Assembly (NCBI GenBank): GCA_009823505.1
Contig: VZQC01009559.1
Coordinates: forward strand, 392,760 to 456,759
Length of the DNA: 64,000 nucleotides
From: Rhizomys pruinosus
Taxonomy: Eukaryota > Chordata > Mammalia > Rodentia > Spalacidae
Direction: 5' to 3'
In this document: in pieces, positions 48,578 to 61,198 of the stretch
Layout of the letters: each line of letters opens with the position of its first letter
How positions within the stretch are numbered: position 1 is the stretch's first letter
Notes under the pieces: model-generated
The model's input: only the letters and a program-made list of their open reading frames with translations
Databases searched by the model: none
What the model was told of the DNA's origin: nothing
Made by a program: the position numbers and the translations under genes

Positions 48578-50390
48578 GCTGGCTTGTCACTTATTAGGGT
48601 TGGAGGTGGAAATTCAAGGGATGGAGAATATATACCAATTCGTTCTCTGCTAACTAGCCCCTTGTGGAATCCCTAAACTTTTTAAGTCTTGGGAAGAATA
48701 CAGTGGGGAGAGGGAGATGAGGTAGAAACAGTAGCAGATATTCCTCAGGTCTGACCTTTGATACAGAGGAAGGAAACAACCATGGTACTATGTACAGAAA
48801 TAAGCTTTAACAGCTCAGAAGAGGAATCTGTGACAATCAGGAATATTCTGCTTTGTAATACTTGAATTAAAAAAAACTGTTAAGGAATTGCTAAGTCTTT
48901 CACAGCTGTGCTCATGAAGCTGTGTGACAAGGGCAGAAGGGATCAATCTGAGGACTACAGGAACACAAAATTTACAACAGAAATGACCACCCTGCACTGA
49001 AACAAAAGCTGCATATTATGGACCAATACAAGGGAAATCATTTCTTTTTTTTTATGAAAATCAGTGAATTTTATTACAATCTTTCTAAGGAATTCTTACA
49101 TTTATTTTGATAATTTAATCACAAAGCTGTTCAAAAATATCTCCAAGAATGACACATGTAAATCACAAAATATGACTTGGAACTCACCATATCAAGTAGC
49201 AAGGTGTATGTATGATCAGTGTAATTACAATGCAATGACACTGATATACAAGCAGGTTTTAGTCTTTGAAACAAGATAATAAAAGAGAATATGAATCCTT
49301 TTATTATAAAGTTAAATAAATTTACTACAAAGTTGTTATTTCAAGTCAGCAATGAACAGAAGAATCAGAAAAATTAACTCTAGGAATATCAAAGTGATAA
49401 ACACAAAACAAGCTGAGTTATAAGTGTAAGAAAGTATGTCACTACAACACAAGAAAGTAAAATGTTCATCTTGAATATAAAGATAGAAAAGACACTTGCA
49501 ATTAAATCACAAATGAGAGTTTTTCTATTTATGGAAAAGTTAGAAAGGAAACAATGACAAATTGGACAACACAAAACATGCTGGAATTGGCAAAATCACC
49601 ATAAAATCATTGAATCGTTGAAGGCTCTTAAGATATTGTCAGCATGAGTAAACACAAATTATTAATATTTAGGATATATGGAAAATACAGATACATAAAA
49701 GAACATAGTAATATAATGGACAAGAGGACTGAGGGTGGAGATAGGGGAAATTCAGAGGAACAGGGACAGACATCCAAGGACCTACACAAACCAGGCACAC
49801 ACCCCCACCCCAGTCAGGTGTGTGGAGAACATGGCAAAATAGTTCCATGCTTCTCAGAAAGATGGCAAAGTTGGAGATGTAAGCATGCCACATCTGATTT
49901 CCTTGACACTGCAGGGAAACTGGGACTGTCATTCACTGGCCAGGTAGACTGGCCCAGGCTTCAAAGTACAACTTGACAGTCTTTACTGACATGACATGAT
50001 GAATGAGCGTGTCCTGTGAATCATATGTTCACTTCTGCTATCAAGTCTTGAGACACACAAGGAAAAAAACCCAAGATAAAAAATTCTTTATTATGCCTTT
50101 GAGCTTAGTATTAAATTATAACAGGAAAAGTATCTTCTCTTGATGTCAATCTTCAAGGATAAGTTGAATTGCCCTAGTTACCACATCACACGTATACCAC
50201 TGGCCAGGTTCCAAATCCTAGACTCCTCAAGTGTATGTATGCTTTACAAGGAAAGAACATGCATGTGTATGTGCAACATAGGTGTGTGTTAATATATGTA
50301 AATTTAGATATGCACCTGCATACATGTACATATATGCATACATAAATGCAATGTATTTATGAAAATAATATTTATGAAAAATATTTTTGT
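48578..50390. other. Unannotated non-coding DNA
   Basis: No gene or recognised transposon was seen. A short AC-rich stretch lies near 49796-49815, and alternating TATG/CATA steps lie near 50240-50345. Confidence 0.5.
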
Positions 50391-50392
50391 TA

Positions 50393-50520
50393 GCTAGGCA
50401 TGGTACTGCACCCCTTTAATCCCAGCACTCAGGAGTGAGTTCTATGAGTTCAAGGCTGCTCTGGTCTACATAGTGAGTTCTAAGATTGCCAGAGCTACAC
50501 AATAGTACCTTGTCCCAAAA
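50393..50520 (+). mobile_element. B1 SINE, sense
   Basis: GCTAGGCATGGTACTGCACC, TTTAATCCCAGCACTCAGGA, GAGTTCAAGGCTGCTCTGGT and TAGTACCTTGTCCCAAAAG follow the B1 order, with an internal deletion around GGAGTGAGTTC. Confidence 0.93.
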
Positions 50521-50529
50521 GAAATGTGC

Positions 50530-52245
50530 ATAATGTAAAGCTTAATGCCAGGGATGGACTTCCTCTTTTGGAGTTATTGACCAAGTGTATTCCATAGACT
50601 CTCCAACAATACTGACTACTGCCATATCACTTGGTTACCTGCCAGAACTTGATGGTAAGAACCTTTTGCTTAACACACTACATACTTGAGTCTTAGATCA
50701 AAGGTAAGTTAAGCTGGTACCAACCTCAAAGCTTCATCTCTGCTGGCTAGTGCTAGATGGTACCATGCTTGCTACCCCAAAAAAAGAGTAATTATCGACC
50801 TTACAAGTATTGCCTGTTGTGGTTTCTGGCTCAATCATCAGCTGTGAACCTTGAGAGCTACAACAATGACTGGCCTGGCAGTATATGCCTACTGTGCAAC
50901 TGTAGCACAAATATTATGGCAGTGACCAACCACTTTCTGATTGGGTTTAAGGCACTCTTCACAAGATGGAGCCTCTACCTGGCACTATAATCAGGGCCAA
51001 GAATTTGTAGCTATATAAATTGTTGTTGTCCACATTTGTTTTACTTAAAATCTGTATAACAATAACTTTGGGATTGACACATACAAATGTTCTCTATAAT
51101 TTTTCTGCTGTACAGTATCATCTTGTAGCATTCTTTTTTACCTGTAGAATGATTTAACTTAAAAAATTAAGTTTGCTTCCCAAGCTAACCGCATACAGTC
51201 ACCCAAAACAGCTTGGGTGAATTTGATGAAATCTGCACCTTGATTCCAGCCTATAGGTATGTGTAATACAACTGCCCCTTTTGAGACTCATGGGTCAAAA
51301 AACAAAAACCTAAAATAAAAGGGGGGGATACAGATATATATGAAAACTTTTTTGTCAAAAACTTTGCAATTCAAATCTTAAAACTAACTACAGGAAAAGA
51401 TTTGCATGTTCCAACAGGTCAAAATGTCACCAACTTAACTGCTGAGAAAGAAAAGATACAGCTTTGCATTGTGTAGGATGTACCAGGAAGTGCCAGCAGA
51501 AAGGTTGGCCCATCTGAACATTGAAAGGAAGAAAAGCCTCAGACTGCTACAGACATCAAACCCCTCTGTGGATCCTACTTGTAACAACTATTTATAATGA
51601 AACTTACCTTCTAGGTGCCACAACGTTTTAATATGAGAGACTTTCTTACATCCCCTCCATAGAACAAGGAGAAATATGATGATGATGAGGTTGTTCTCTA
51701 ACTGTAAATTGGACCCAACTGCTATAGAGGTAATCTCTTATAAAACCAGTAAAACTGCCTTCTTTAATTGACTAATAGACATAGAAACTGTGAAAAGGAT
51801 TATTCTCTATTCAGAACCAAATATGATACTAAAGTCTCCTTAAGCTATGCACTTAAGCAAAATCTATTAATACAGGAGAGCTCTGATATCAGCAATGGAT
51901 TATTCTACCAAGGAGATGTTGGCCAGGGGATCCAATTCCCCCACCCGAGGGACACCCCCATAAAAGATAGAAGGTTTCTTTTTTTTTTTTTTTTTTTAGA
52001 TAAAGGCTTCTTGCCTGTAAACTGGGATACCTGCAAGAAGAGAGGCGATAAGACCCTGCTGTCGAAGACTTGATGTAAGCATGGGAAAGATGTATTGAGA
52101 CCACATTTGCAAGTGTACAGTTGGTCTCTGGAATACCAGCGAGTTCTACCAAAGGCCACTAAACCAATAAAGCAAATATAGGTCTCCTTGAGTCAAGCAA
52201 GACTCCTCTGTCAGCACCAGCTACACCTCACCTGCCTCTCAAAAT
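50530..52245 (+). mobile_element. LINE-1 type A 3' UTR without its poly-A end
   Basis: From about 51010 it matches, block by block and with clean sequence, the tandem copies at 38.6-43.4 kb and the copy at 56.5-58.3 kb. It carries TACAGTATCATCTTGTAGCA, CAGCTTGGGTGAATTTGATG, GGAAGGAAGAAAAGCCTCAG, and GTCAGCACCAGCTACACCTC. The part before 51010 (ATGACTGGCCTGGCAGTATA) looks like an L1 3' UTR of another type. A T run at 51977-51997 is an insertion not in sister copies. It stops at about 52245, before the polypurine block. Confidence 0.72.
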
Positions 52246-52249
52246 CCTT

Positions 52250-54108
52250 GGTGCAGAAGTTTACTGTTTTGAGCAGAAGTTCACCGTTTCATTCAGTTCT
52301 TTGACCTAGTCTTTTTTGTTGCTGTTGTTGTTCCTTCCAATTTGCATCACTCCATAATATGTACATACACATGCCACATATATCATAGCTTTTAGCATCT
52401 TCAGCTTATGATTTTTTTATTAGGTTGAAAGATGTCATGTTTGAAGGCTCCTCCTTGGTAAGCCCAAACCACCATCAGTTCTGCTCTTGTGCTCCACACT
52501 CGGGTTTTCCCTTCCCATGGTCACCAAATGAGGTCCAGTAAGCACCACATCCTGTTGTGATCTTCCTGTGCTGGTCTCCATGATACAGCCTGGGTAGTCC
52601 AACAATGGCACTCTATACTCTGACGAGGCTGAAACCCTAGTAGTAGCTCAGTCCACAAGTTGGATGTCCATATAACTTTTTCTAAGCCCTTTAGTGTTAC
52701 TTATCACTCCCATACTCCCTCCTCTGTCCTACCCCCCCATTCCCCACCCTATTTAACCCTACCTACTCTGTTTCCTTTTCCCTCTTTATGTCACTGCAAT
52801 ATACCATCCCTCCCAGGAAGCCTCCCTCAGTGGCTGTGTATTAGTTTCTTGAGCTGTCTGAATTTTCAAATTGAAACATGCATATCCAAAATTTCAAATT
52901 CTAGCAGCCAGCTTTGAGAGAAAACAAGTGATGGTGGTTTTTCAGGATGATAGCTTAAAGTACTATCCATTTGCCTGTGAATTTCATAATTTCAGGTTGT
53001 AAGAGCTTAATAATATCCCATCGTGTATATGTACCACACCTTCATCATCCATGCACCAGTTGAGGGACATTTAGGTTGTTTCCAATTTCTGCCTATTATG
53101 AAAAGGGAAGTAGTGGAAATGGATGAACAAGTACATCTGAAATAGGGTAAGGAGGCTTGGCTTATATGCCAAAGAATAGTATGGTTGGGTCTTATGATTT
53201 ACAGCTTTTTGAGGAATCTCCACACTGATTTCCATAGTGGCTGCATCAGTTTGCACTCCCACCAGCAATGGATGAGGGTTTCCCTTCTGCATAATCTTGC
53301 CAGCATTTGTCATTGTTTTCTGGATCTTAGCCTTTCTGAGTGGGGTAAAGATGAAATCTCAAAATGGGTTTAATCTGCATTTCTAAAATGCTGAACATTG
53401 TTAAAGTATTTATCAGCCATATGCATTTCACTTTTAGAGAACTTTCTGTTCAGCTTCTTGCCCCACTTTAAAATTATTAATTTTTTTTATTTATTTCTGT
53501 ATGTGTATGAATGTACTGTCTGCATGCAAGTCTGTGCACCCGTGTCGTGCAATGCCGCGGAGGTCAGAAGACGGTGTCGGATTCCCCTGGAACTTGAGTT
53601 CTCCTGGAATTAGAGTTTCAGACGGTTCTCGGCTGCCATGTGGGTGCTGGGGATCGAACCCTGGTCCTCTGTAAGAGCGGTCGGCGCTCTTAACCGCTAG
53701 GCCATCTCTCCAGCCCCACTTTAAAATTATTTTTGCGTTTAACGAGGTCCCATTTGTCAATTGTTGATCTTATTTCTTGTGCAGCTGCTGTCTGATTTAG
53801 GAAGTCTTTTCCTACGCTTATGTCTTGTAGTCTGCTGCCAAGTTTCTCTTCTATCACCTCCAGAGTTTGGGGTTTCATGTTGAGGTCTTTGATCCATCTG
53901 GAATTGACTTTTGTACAGGGCGAGAGGTAGGGGTTTAATTTCATTCTTCTACAAGTGGTGACCCAGTTTTGCCAACACCACTTACTGAAGATGCTGTCTT
54001 TCCTCCATTGTGTCTTCTTGGCCCCCTTGTCAAATATGAGGTGGCTGAAATTGTATGTGCTCAGGTTTGGATCTTCAGTTTTATTCCATCTGTGCTTAGT
54101 TTATTATT
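52250..54108 (-). mobile_element. LINE-1 fragment, antisense: 3' UTR and C-terminal ORF2, interrupted by a B2
   Basis: The 3' UTR portion (52250-53040) shares TTCACCGTTTCATTCAGTTC with 866-890 and the reversed type B block (CTGTATCATGG...) near 52580. ORF2 C-terminal sequence follows: 53313-53071 in reverse encodes NPHPLLVGVQTDAATMEIS, and 53944-53718 encodes GKDFLNQTAAAQEIRSTIDK. The element stops near 54108 (5' truncation). Frameshifts and a deletion near the B2 make it defective. Confidence 0.85.
53479..53713 (-). mobile_element. B2 SINE, antisense, inside LINE-1 ORF2, up to 18-bp target-site duplication
   Basis: CCCCACTTTAAAATTATT occurs at 53461-53478 and again at 53714-53731; the CCCC of the second copy could also belong to the B2 head. 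The B2 has the 17-bp duplication and a B box with one change. Confidence 0.95.
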
Positions 54109-54301
54109 ATTTTTTTATTTTTTATTTCTTTTTATTTATTTATTTTTTTTTAGTTCTTTGGATATAGCTAAATAACCTTCTGTCATGGGTATGGAGATAA
54201 AGATTGTTACCCATTCTGTAGGTTGCCTTTTCACTCAAATGATGGTGTCTTTTGATGTACAGAAGCTTTTTAGTTTCATGGGATGTCATTTATCAATTGT
54301 T

Positions 54302-54554
54302 TTTTTTTTTTTTTTTTAAATTTTTATTTATTTCCGTATGTGTATGAATGTACTGTCTCCATGTAGCTTTGTGCACCCGTGTCGTGCAATGCTGCGGAGG
54401 TCAGAAGAGGGTGTCAGATTCCCCTGGAACTGGAGTTCTCCTGGAATTGGAGTTTCAGACAGTTCTCAGCCGCCATGTGGGTGCTGGGGATTGAACCCGG
54501 GTCCTCTGTAAGAGCAGTCGGCGCTCTTAACCGCTAGGCTATCTCTCCAGCCCC
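54302..54554 (-). mobile_element. B2 SINE, antisense, 17-bp target-site duplication
   Basis: A T run opens the element and CTATCTCTCCAGCCCC ends it at 54554. GTCATTTATCAATTGTT at 54285-54301 and GACATTTATCAATTGTT at 54555-54571 differ by one base. The 17-bp internal duplication is present. Confidence 0.95.
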
Positions 54555-55295
54555 GACATTTATCAATTGTTATACTTAATGATTGCACTATAGGAATCCT
54601 GTTCAGAAAGTCTTTTCTTATGCTTCTAAGTTGCATGGTATTTACTTTCTCCTCTCTCTGACTCAGGATATCAGGTCATATTTCCAGGTTAGTGATCCAT
54701 TCTGAATTGCCTTTTCTGCATGATGACTGTTACAGCTCTTGTTTTATTCTTCTGCATGCCCTTATCGAGTTTGACCAGCATGTTTTGTTGAACATGTTGT
54801 CACTTCTCTAATACATAGTTTTGACTGCTTTATAAAAAAATCAGGTGACTGTCACTGTATTTAAACCTGAGTCCTCAATTCCATTCCCCTGTTCAGTGTG
54901 TCTGTTTTTATGCCACTACCATTCTATTTTAATTACTATAGCTCTGCATTATAATTTGGGATCAGGGATAGGAATGCACCCATCAGTTCTATTATTACGA
55001 TTTTTTGGCTGTCCTGAGTGTTTTGTGTTTCTGTGAAATTTGACATTATTGTTTTTTAAAAAATTTCTGTGAAGAAATTTTGGAATTTTAATAGGTTTTG
55101 CATTGAATTTGTAGACTGCTTTTGGTAAGATGCACATTTTCACAATATTGATCTTACCAAATCATAAGCACAGGAAGGCTTCCATCTTATGGTATCTTCG
55201 GTTTCTTTCTCTGGTGTGTTATTATTGTGGAGGTCCTTCATTTCTTTTGTTAGATTTACTCCAAAATGTTTAATGCATTTTGAAGCTATAATATA

Positions 55296-55336
55296 GGCCT
55301 GGAGAGATGGCAAAGCGGTTAAGAGGACCTGCTGCT
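55296..55336 (+). mobile_element. B3-like SINE, 5' part (split by a LINE-1)
   Basis: GGCCTGGAGAGATGGCAAAG starts a SINE that breaks after AAGAGGACCTGCTGCT. The rest of the same SINE resumes at 58876. Confidence 0.88.
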
Positions 55337-58300
55337 AGACTACAAGACATAGGTGTAGGAAAAGACTTCTTAAATCAGACAGCAGCTGCACAAGAAATAA
55401 GATCGACAATTGACAAATGGGACCTCGTTAAACTCAAAAGCTTCTGTACATTAAAGGAAACTATAAAGGAAGTGAAGAAAAAACCCACAGAATGGGAGGA
55501 AACCTTCACAGCAGATACATCTGACAAAGCATTAATTTCCAGAGTATACAAGCTACTCAAAAAATAAAGAAGAAAGAAAACAAATGAATCACTCAGAAGA
55601 TGGAGCAAATATCTGAACAGAGACTTCACAGAGGAGGAATTAGAGATGGCTGAGAAACACCTTAAGAAGTGTTCAACATCGCTAATAATTAAGGAAATGC
55701 AAATGAAAACCACCTTAAGATACCATCTTACTCCAGTAAGACTGGCTAGGATCAAGAAAAGAACAAATGATTGCCAAGTGGCTGGAGGGTGATGTGGTGA
55801 GCAAGGGGAATCACTCAAATCCATTGCTCGTAGGAGGGCAATGTAGAACTCTTAGCAGCCAAGCTATAGGAAAAAAAGCTTGTGGCGAGTAACCCTTAGC
55901 TAAGAGAACTCAAAATGATCCTGCCAGTATTGACCCGGTCATACCTACATCCGGGGTATCTATACCCACAAGACTCATTTAATTACAGCTGCAAGAAATC
56001 AGTCTATACGCCTAATAAAAAAAATGGCCAAAGCATCTGTCACAATAGCACAAAAACTGGATCAACCCAAATGCCCCTCAACATACAAGTGGATTACAAA
56101 ACAATGTTGGGTAACGTGGTACACATATGGAATTCTACGGCTGCAGAGGACAAGGAACAGAAAAATTCATGGAGTTTGCAGTGTTAAATGGATGGACTAG
56201 AAGACATTCGAGTGTTAAGTGAAGTATACACGTCCCATGAAAAACAAAATGACCAAATGGGAATATCTGTCATAGTGTGGATGCATAGAACCAAAACTCA
56301 GTTATAAATATTTCTTGTGGAGAGAGGAGTGCCGTATTAAAAAGGAACAACATACAGAAAGACGTGCCATCAGGAAAAAACTTACGACAGGAAAGGTGAC
56401 TGGGGCAAAGTGGGAGGGGTGCGAAGAGAGGCGACTATGGGCATATAGAGTCGATAAGTGCAGATATATATAATTGACGGTGAGTCTAAGTGCGAAGTAT
56501 CCAGTTGATTATCCTCTTAGACCTATCTACAGGATACAGATGCGTGTTTTAAGGACGTATAGTTAAAAGAATGAAATATGTCTATATATTAAACAAACAC
56601 GTGCGTATTAAAAGGTCTGAGTAACAATGGGTAATGCACTGCTAATGAGTTAATGGATGGGGAGTATAATTGCTGTGTGTCACACTATTAGCTTTAATTA
56701 AAACTGGGATGATAACAAATATATCTTGGGATTGGGGAGTGAAACAATGTTCTTAAATGTTTGCTCTTGATTATCAAGATCGTGCATGTCTACCATGCTG
56801 ATTTATGTGAGTTAAGTAAAATCATCTTGCAGTTTCTTGTACCTTAGATCTACATAGTTCCAAGTTAATACACTTTAACTCAAAACAGCATGGGTGAACT
56901 CGATGAAATCTGGCTGGCCTTGATTCCCCCAACCCTAGGTATGATATAATACAACTGCTTTTATGGCTCATGGTGATCAAAAATAAAAAACTAAAATAAA
57001 ATAAGGGGAGTAAATAGATTTATGAAAAAAAGCATTTTTGAATCAAATAACAACCTGCAACCCAAATTTTTTAAATATAATCACTATGGGAAGCGGTATT
57101 TGTATGTTCCCGAACGAGCGCCAGTAGTATCACCACGCTAAATGGCTGGAATAAAAAAGCAGTTTTGCACGTGATGCGCATGTTACCACCGAAAGTGCCA
57201 GTCGGAGGGAAGGAGTTCGACATACCTCAGGTGGCAATTGAAGGGAAGAAGAGCCTCAGGTTGCTGCAGACATCAGGCCCCTCTCTGGCATCATACTGCG
57301 TAACAACTATTTTTAATGATACAAACAAAGCTTACCTTTCTAGGTGCCGCAAAGGTTTTTAATACAAGAGACATTCTTAACCCCCCCCCCAAAAGTAATG
57401 AAGGAAACTAATGCTATGATTACGAGTGTCGTTCTCCTAGCTGCTAAGATTGGGAAGCGGCTGTTATAGAGGTTATTCTCTTAGAAACGTCCGGTAAAAC
57501 TGCCATGTCTACTTAATTGAGCTAATGGACATTAGAAACTCTGAAAAGGATCCTTATTCCTTATTCAAACCAATATTAATTAAGAGATCTACCTTAAAGC
57601 TATGAACTATAAGCAAAATATATATTAATACAAGAAGAGCTCTGACATCAACAATGGATGATTCTACCAGGAGAGATTTTGGCCAGGGGATCCAAACACC
57701 CCCAAAATGGGTAAAGGCTCCTTGCCTCTCAAACCTGGGATAAGTCTGCAGGAAGAGTATGGCTGATAAGGCCCCTGCCTGTGACGTACTCGATATAAAA
57801 CAGTGGGAAAAGATGCTATTGCGTAGACTGCACTTGCAAGTATTACAGTAATTGGTCTCTGGAGTGCCAGAGAGTGTTACCAAAGACCACTAAACCAAAT
57901 AAAAAAATATAGGTCATCTCTTGGGAGTCAAAGCGAACGACTCCCGTACCCACAAGCAACCAGTTACACCTCATCTGCCGGACAAACTGGTGCCCAAGCG
58001 TGGCAGCCAGTGGTCTGTATTATCCCAGAATCTACCTGGCTCTATTAGCTGCGTCGTACCATTGGAAGGAAAAATAATCACAATGGCTTGATGCCGCAAG
58101 CTTTACAATCCTCTAATAGACTAGGATGTTGTTTTGGTATTTTTAACATCACAGCGAGACCCTGTCATACTTAACGAGAAGAAAATGTAATTCCACTGGC
58201 AATTAACATACCATCCACATCTGTGTCTATACAAAGTAACCTACATAACAATTAGTACTGTTTAAATACATATATATCTAATTGCATGTACCTCATTAGT

Positions 58301-58875
58301 AGGGGGGATCAAAAGTTTATGCCTGGACAAGCTTGCAGCTCATGAAAGAAAACAGCCAGAACTGACTAGAGACCAAGACAACAGCTCCAGAGAAAGTAAG
58401 AACTGTTTTGCTTCTCATCCACCTATGCCGTTTTTCCTAAGCTTAGGGAACAATCTGCGGAAGGGGGGCGGGGGCATTGTTAGAATGTAAGGTCTGCGAT
58501 TTGGGTTTAATGGTGAAACACAACAATATAGACTGGGCACGTCATTTGATCAACTTGATTGACATACAAGCCCCCCCCCCTGCTGGATGGTGGGACCCAT
58601 GAGCTGTGTGGGTTTGGGCACAACTGCTTGCAAATTGGTTTTACATGAAGGATGCTTGTACTCACATATTATCACTTATTGTTAAAAAAAATGAAAACAA
58701 AACAAAACAAAAAAACAGAGAAAGATGCATAATAGTTACGGCAGAATGCATGATCTGGGATGGGTAGGGGTGGGGTGGGGGGAAGGGAAGGGGATATATG
58801 CCTGAACTGAATTGGAAAATGATGTATGAAATACACAAAGCATCAATAAAAAAAAAAGATTGTAAAAAAAAAAAA
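55337..58875 (+). mobile_element. LINE-1 with ~2.5-kb type A 3' UTR, 16-bp target-site duplication
   Basis: A 5'-truncated sense-strand L1 inserted in a B3-like SINE. AAGAGGACCTGCTGCT at 55321-55336 and AAGAGGAACTGCTGCT at 58876-58891 form the target-site duplication. ORF2 C-terminal sequence starts with LQDIGVGKDFLNQTAAAQEI and runs, frameshifted, to about 56285 (the GTGGATGCATAG block). It is followed by the type A 3' UTR through the polypurine tract at about 58762-58795, AATAAA near 58845 and an A tail. From about 55790 to about 58600 it carries many small indels. Confidence 0.9.
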
Positions 58876-59055
58876 AAGAGGAACTGCTGCTCCAGCAGAG
58901 GACCCACTGCTCTTGCAGAGTACCTGGTTTCAATTCCCAGTACCCACATAGCAGATAACCACCATCCATAACTCCAGTTCTAGCAGAATCTCACACTCTC
59001 CTCTGGCTTCCCGGGCATTGCAGGACATGGGTACCCTTACACACATATAGGCAAT
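58876..59055 (+). mobile_element. B3-like SINE, 3' part (split by a LINE-1)
   Basis: AAGAGGAACTGCTGCT (the duplicated target) leads into ACCCACTGCTCTTGCAGAGT, then TTTCAATTCCCAGTACCCAC and GGCATTGCAGGACATGGGTA, the remainder of the SINE begun at 55296. The single AACTCCAGTTCTAGCAG unit shows it lacks the 17-bp duplication. Confidence 0.87.
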
Positions 59056-59368
59056 ACACTAATATTGAACCTATCATATATTGGATCCTTTTCTAGAATT
59101 TTTTTTTCTTGGTATGTTTGTTGGTGGTGTATAGGAAGGCTACTGATCTGATTTTTGGGTGATATTTTTATATTGTGGTACTTTGCTGAATGTATCTATG
59201 AGCCCTAGGTGTTTTCTGGTGGGGCATTTAGGTCCTTGATATGTAGAATCGTATGATCTACAAATAAAGATACTTTGACTCCTTCCTTTCCAATTTGAAT
59301 CCCCTTTATCTCCTTCTTTGGTCTTATTGCTCTAGCAAAGAATTCAAGTACTTTATTGAAAAGGAATG

Positions 59369-59860
59369 GATTAGCATACCACCTAAACATCTGTGTCTAT
59401 ACCAAAGTAACCTACCATAATAATTAGTACTGTTTAAATGCATGTATATCTAATTGCTTGCACTTCATTAGTAGGATTGAAAGGTTATTCCTGGATAAAC
59501 TGTCAACCCATGAAAGGAAACAGCCTGAACTGATCAGAGTCCAAAACGACACCTCCAGAGAAAGTAGACTGTTTTCTAAGCCTAGGGAACAATTTGAGGA
59601 AGAGGGGGCATGGTAGAATGTAAGGGCTGTCATTGGGGTGAATGCTGAAACTACAGCAATATAGACTGGACTCTTATTTGATCAACGTGATTGTACATAC
59701 AAGCCCCTCCAGCTGGATGGTTGGGAGCTTTGGGCTGTGTGGGTTTGGGCATAGCTGCTTTCAAATTGGTTTTACATGAAGGATGCTTGTATTCACTACT
59801 TATTACTTATTGTTAAAAAATCAAATAAAAATATTGAGAAAAAAAGTGAAAAAAAGCAAA
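59369..59860 (+). mobile_element. LINE-1 type A 3' UTR fragment ending before the polypurine tract, 11-bp target-site duplication
   Basis: It starts ATTAGCATACCACCTAAACA and follows the type A 3' UTR to TTACTTATTGTTAAAAAATC, then ends in an A-rich stretch containing CAAATAAAAATATTG. The usual G-rich tract and final AATAAA are absent. GAAAAGGAATG occurs at 59358-59368 and 59861-59871. Confidence 0.85.
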
Positions 59861-60595
59861 GAAAAGGAATGAAGATAGGGCATCCTTGGCTTGGTTTTGA
59901 TTTTAATGGGAATGCTCTCTGTTTTTCTCCACTTAGTATGTTGTTGACTGTGGGTTTGTTGCATATTTTCTTTATTATGTTGTGCCATGTCTCCTGTATG
60001 CCTAGATTCTCCATGACTTTTATCATGAATTGATGTGGATATTTCCAAAGGCCTTTTCTGCATCTAGTGAGATGATCATGTGGATTCTGTCCATGAGTCT
60101 GTTTACATGCTGGAGGACATTTATTGATTTATTTATCATCAACCATCCCTGCCTCTCTGGATGATGGATAATCTTTTTGATTTTTTTCTTGCATTTGAGT
60201 CACAAGTATTTAATTGATAATTTTTACATGTATGTTTATCAGAGAGCTTGTCCTATGGTTTTCATTTGGGGAGCGCGTGTTTGTCTAGTTTCAGCAATAG
60301 ATTAATACTGGGTTCATAGAAAGAATTTTGGAGTTTTTGTTCATTTTCTGTTTTATGGAATAATTAGAAAAGTATTGATATTAGTTCTTCCTTGAAGGTT
60401 TGGTAAAATTCTGCTCCGTATCTTTCTGGTCCTCACCTCTTTTTTAGTTGGGAGATTTTTTAAATTACCGTATATATCTCAGTTGTTAAATATTTTGTCA
60501 TTTTGATTTAATTTTGGTAGGTTGTACATATGCAGATAGGAATCCATGTCATTTGATTTTCTACTTTATTGGAATATAGATTCTTAAAATATGCT

Positions 60596-60664
60596 CTTGG
60601 CTACAGGGAGATCCTGTCTCAAAAAATACCAAAAAAACCAAACCAAAACAAAACAAAACAAAAT
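60596..60664 (+). mobile_element. B1 SINE 3' end only
   Basis: CTTGGCTACAGGGAGATCCT and GTCTCAAAAAATACC are the last bases of a sense B1, followed by an A/C-rich tail (AACCAAAACAAAACAAAAC). It is heavily 5'-truncated and sits inside the old L1. Confidence 0.8.
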
Positions 60665-60799
60665 ATGTCCTAATGGTTTCCTGAATTTCCTCTTGGTCTG
60701 TTGTAATGCTTTCAATTCATCTCTGAGCTTTTTAATTTGGATGCTTTCTCTCTTTTGGTTAATTGGCTTAAAGGTTTGCCAATCTTGTTAATCTTTTCT

Positions 60800-61028
60800 T
60801 TTTTATATTTTATTTATTATTTTTATTTTATGGTTATTAGTGTTTTGCCAACATGTAGGTAGATGCTTCCAAGTTGTGAAATGCCCACAGCTTTCAGAAG
60901 AGGGCCTCTGATCCCTTGGAACTGGAGTTAGGGACAATTGTTAGCTGCCATTTGGGTGCTGACAATCGAACCTGGGTCCTCTTCAAGAGCAACAAGTGCT
61001 CTTAACTGCTGTTCTGTCTCTCCAGCAG
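60800..61028 (-). mobile_element. B3-like SINE, antisense
   Basis: The plus strand reads the reverse of B3: TTTCAGAAGAGGGCCTCTGA, GGAACTGGAGTTAGGGACAA, GAACCTGGGTCCTCTTCAAG, and TGTTCTGTCTCTCCAGCAGCC at the end. CTTGTTAATCTTTTC before and CTTGATAATCTTTTC after form a target-site duplication with one mismatch. Confidence 0.88.
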
Positions 61029-61198
61029 CCTTGATAATCTTTTCAAAGAGCCAATTCTTCACTTGATTCTTTGTTTCTATTTCATTAATTTCAAGCTTGA
61101 TTTCATTTATCTCTTCACATCTATTCTTTGTAGTGTTATTTGTTCTTGGTATTCCAAGGCTTTCCAGTGAATCATTAATTTATTTATGAGGTGGTTCT

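Noticed and set aside
55296..55345. Apparent B2-LINE-1 chimera at the join of a SINE head with ORF2
   Set aside because: The remaining part of the SINE is found at 58876 with a duplicated AAGAGGA[A/C]CTGCTGCT target. This is an L1 inserted in a SINE, not a template-switch chimera.
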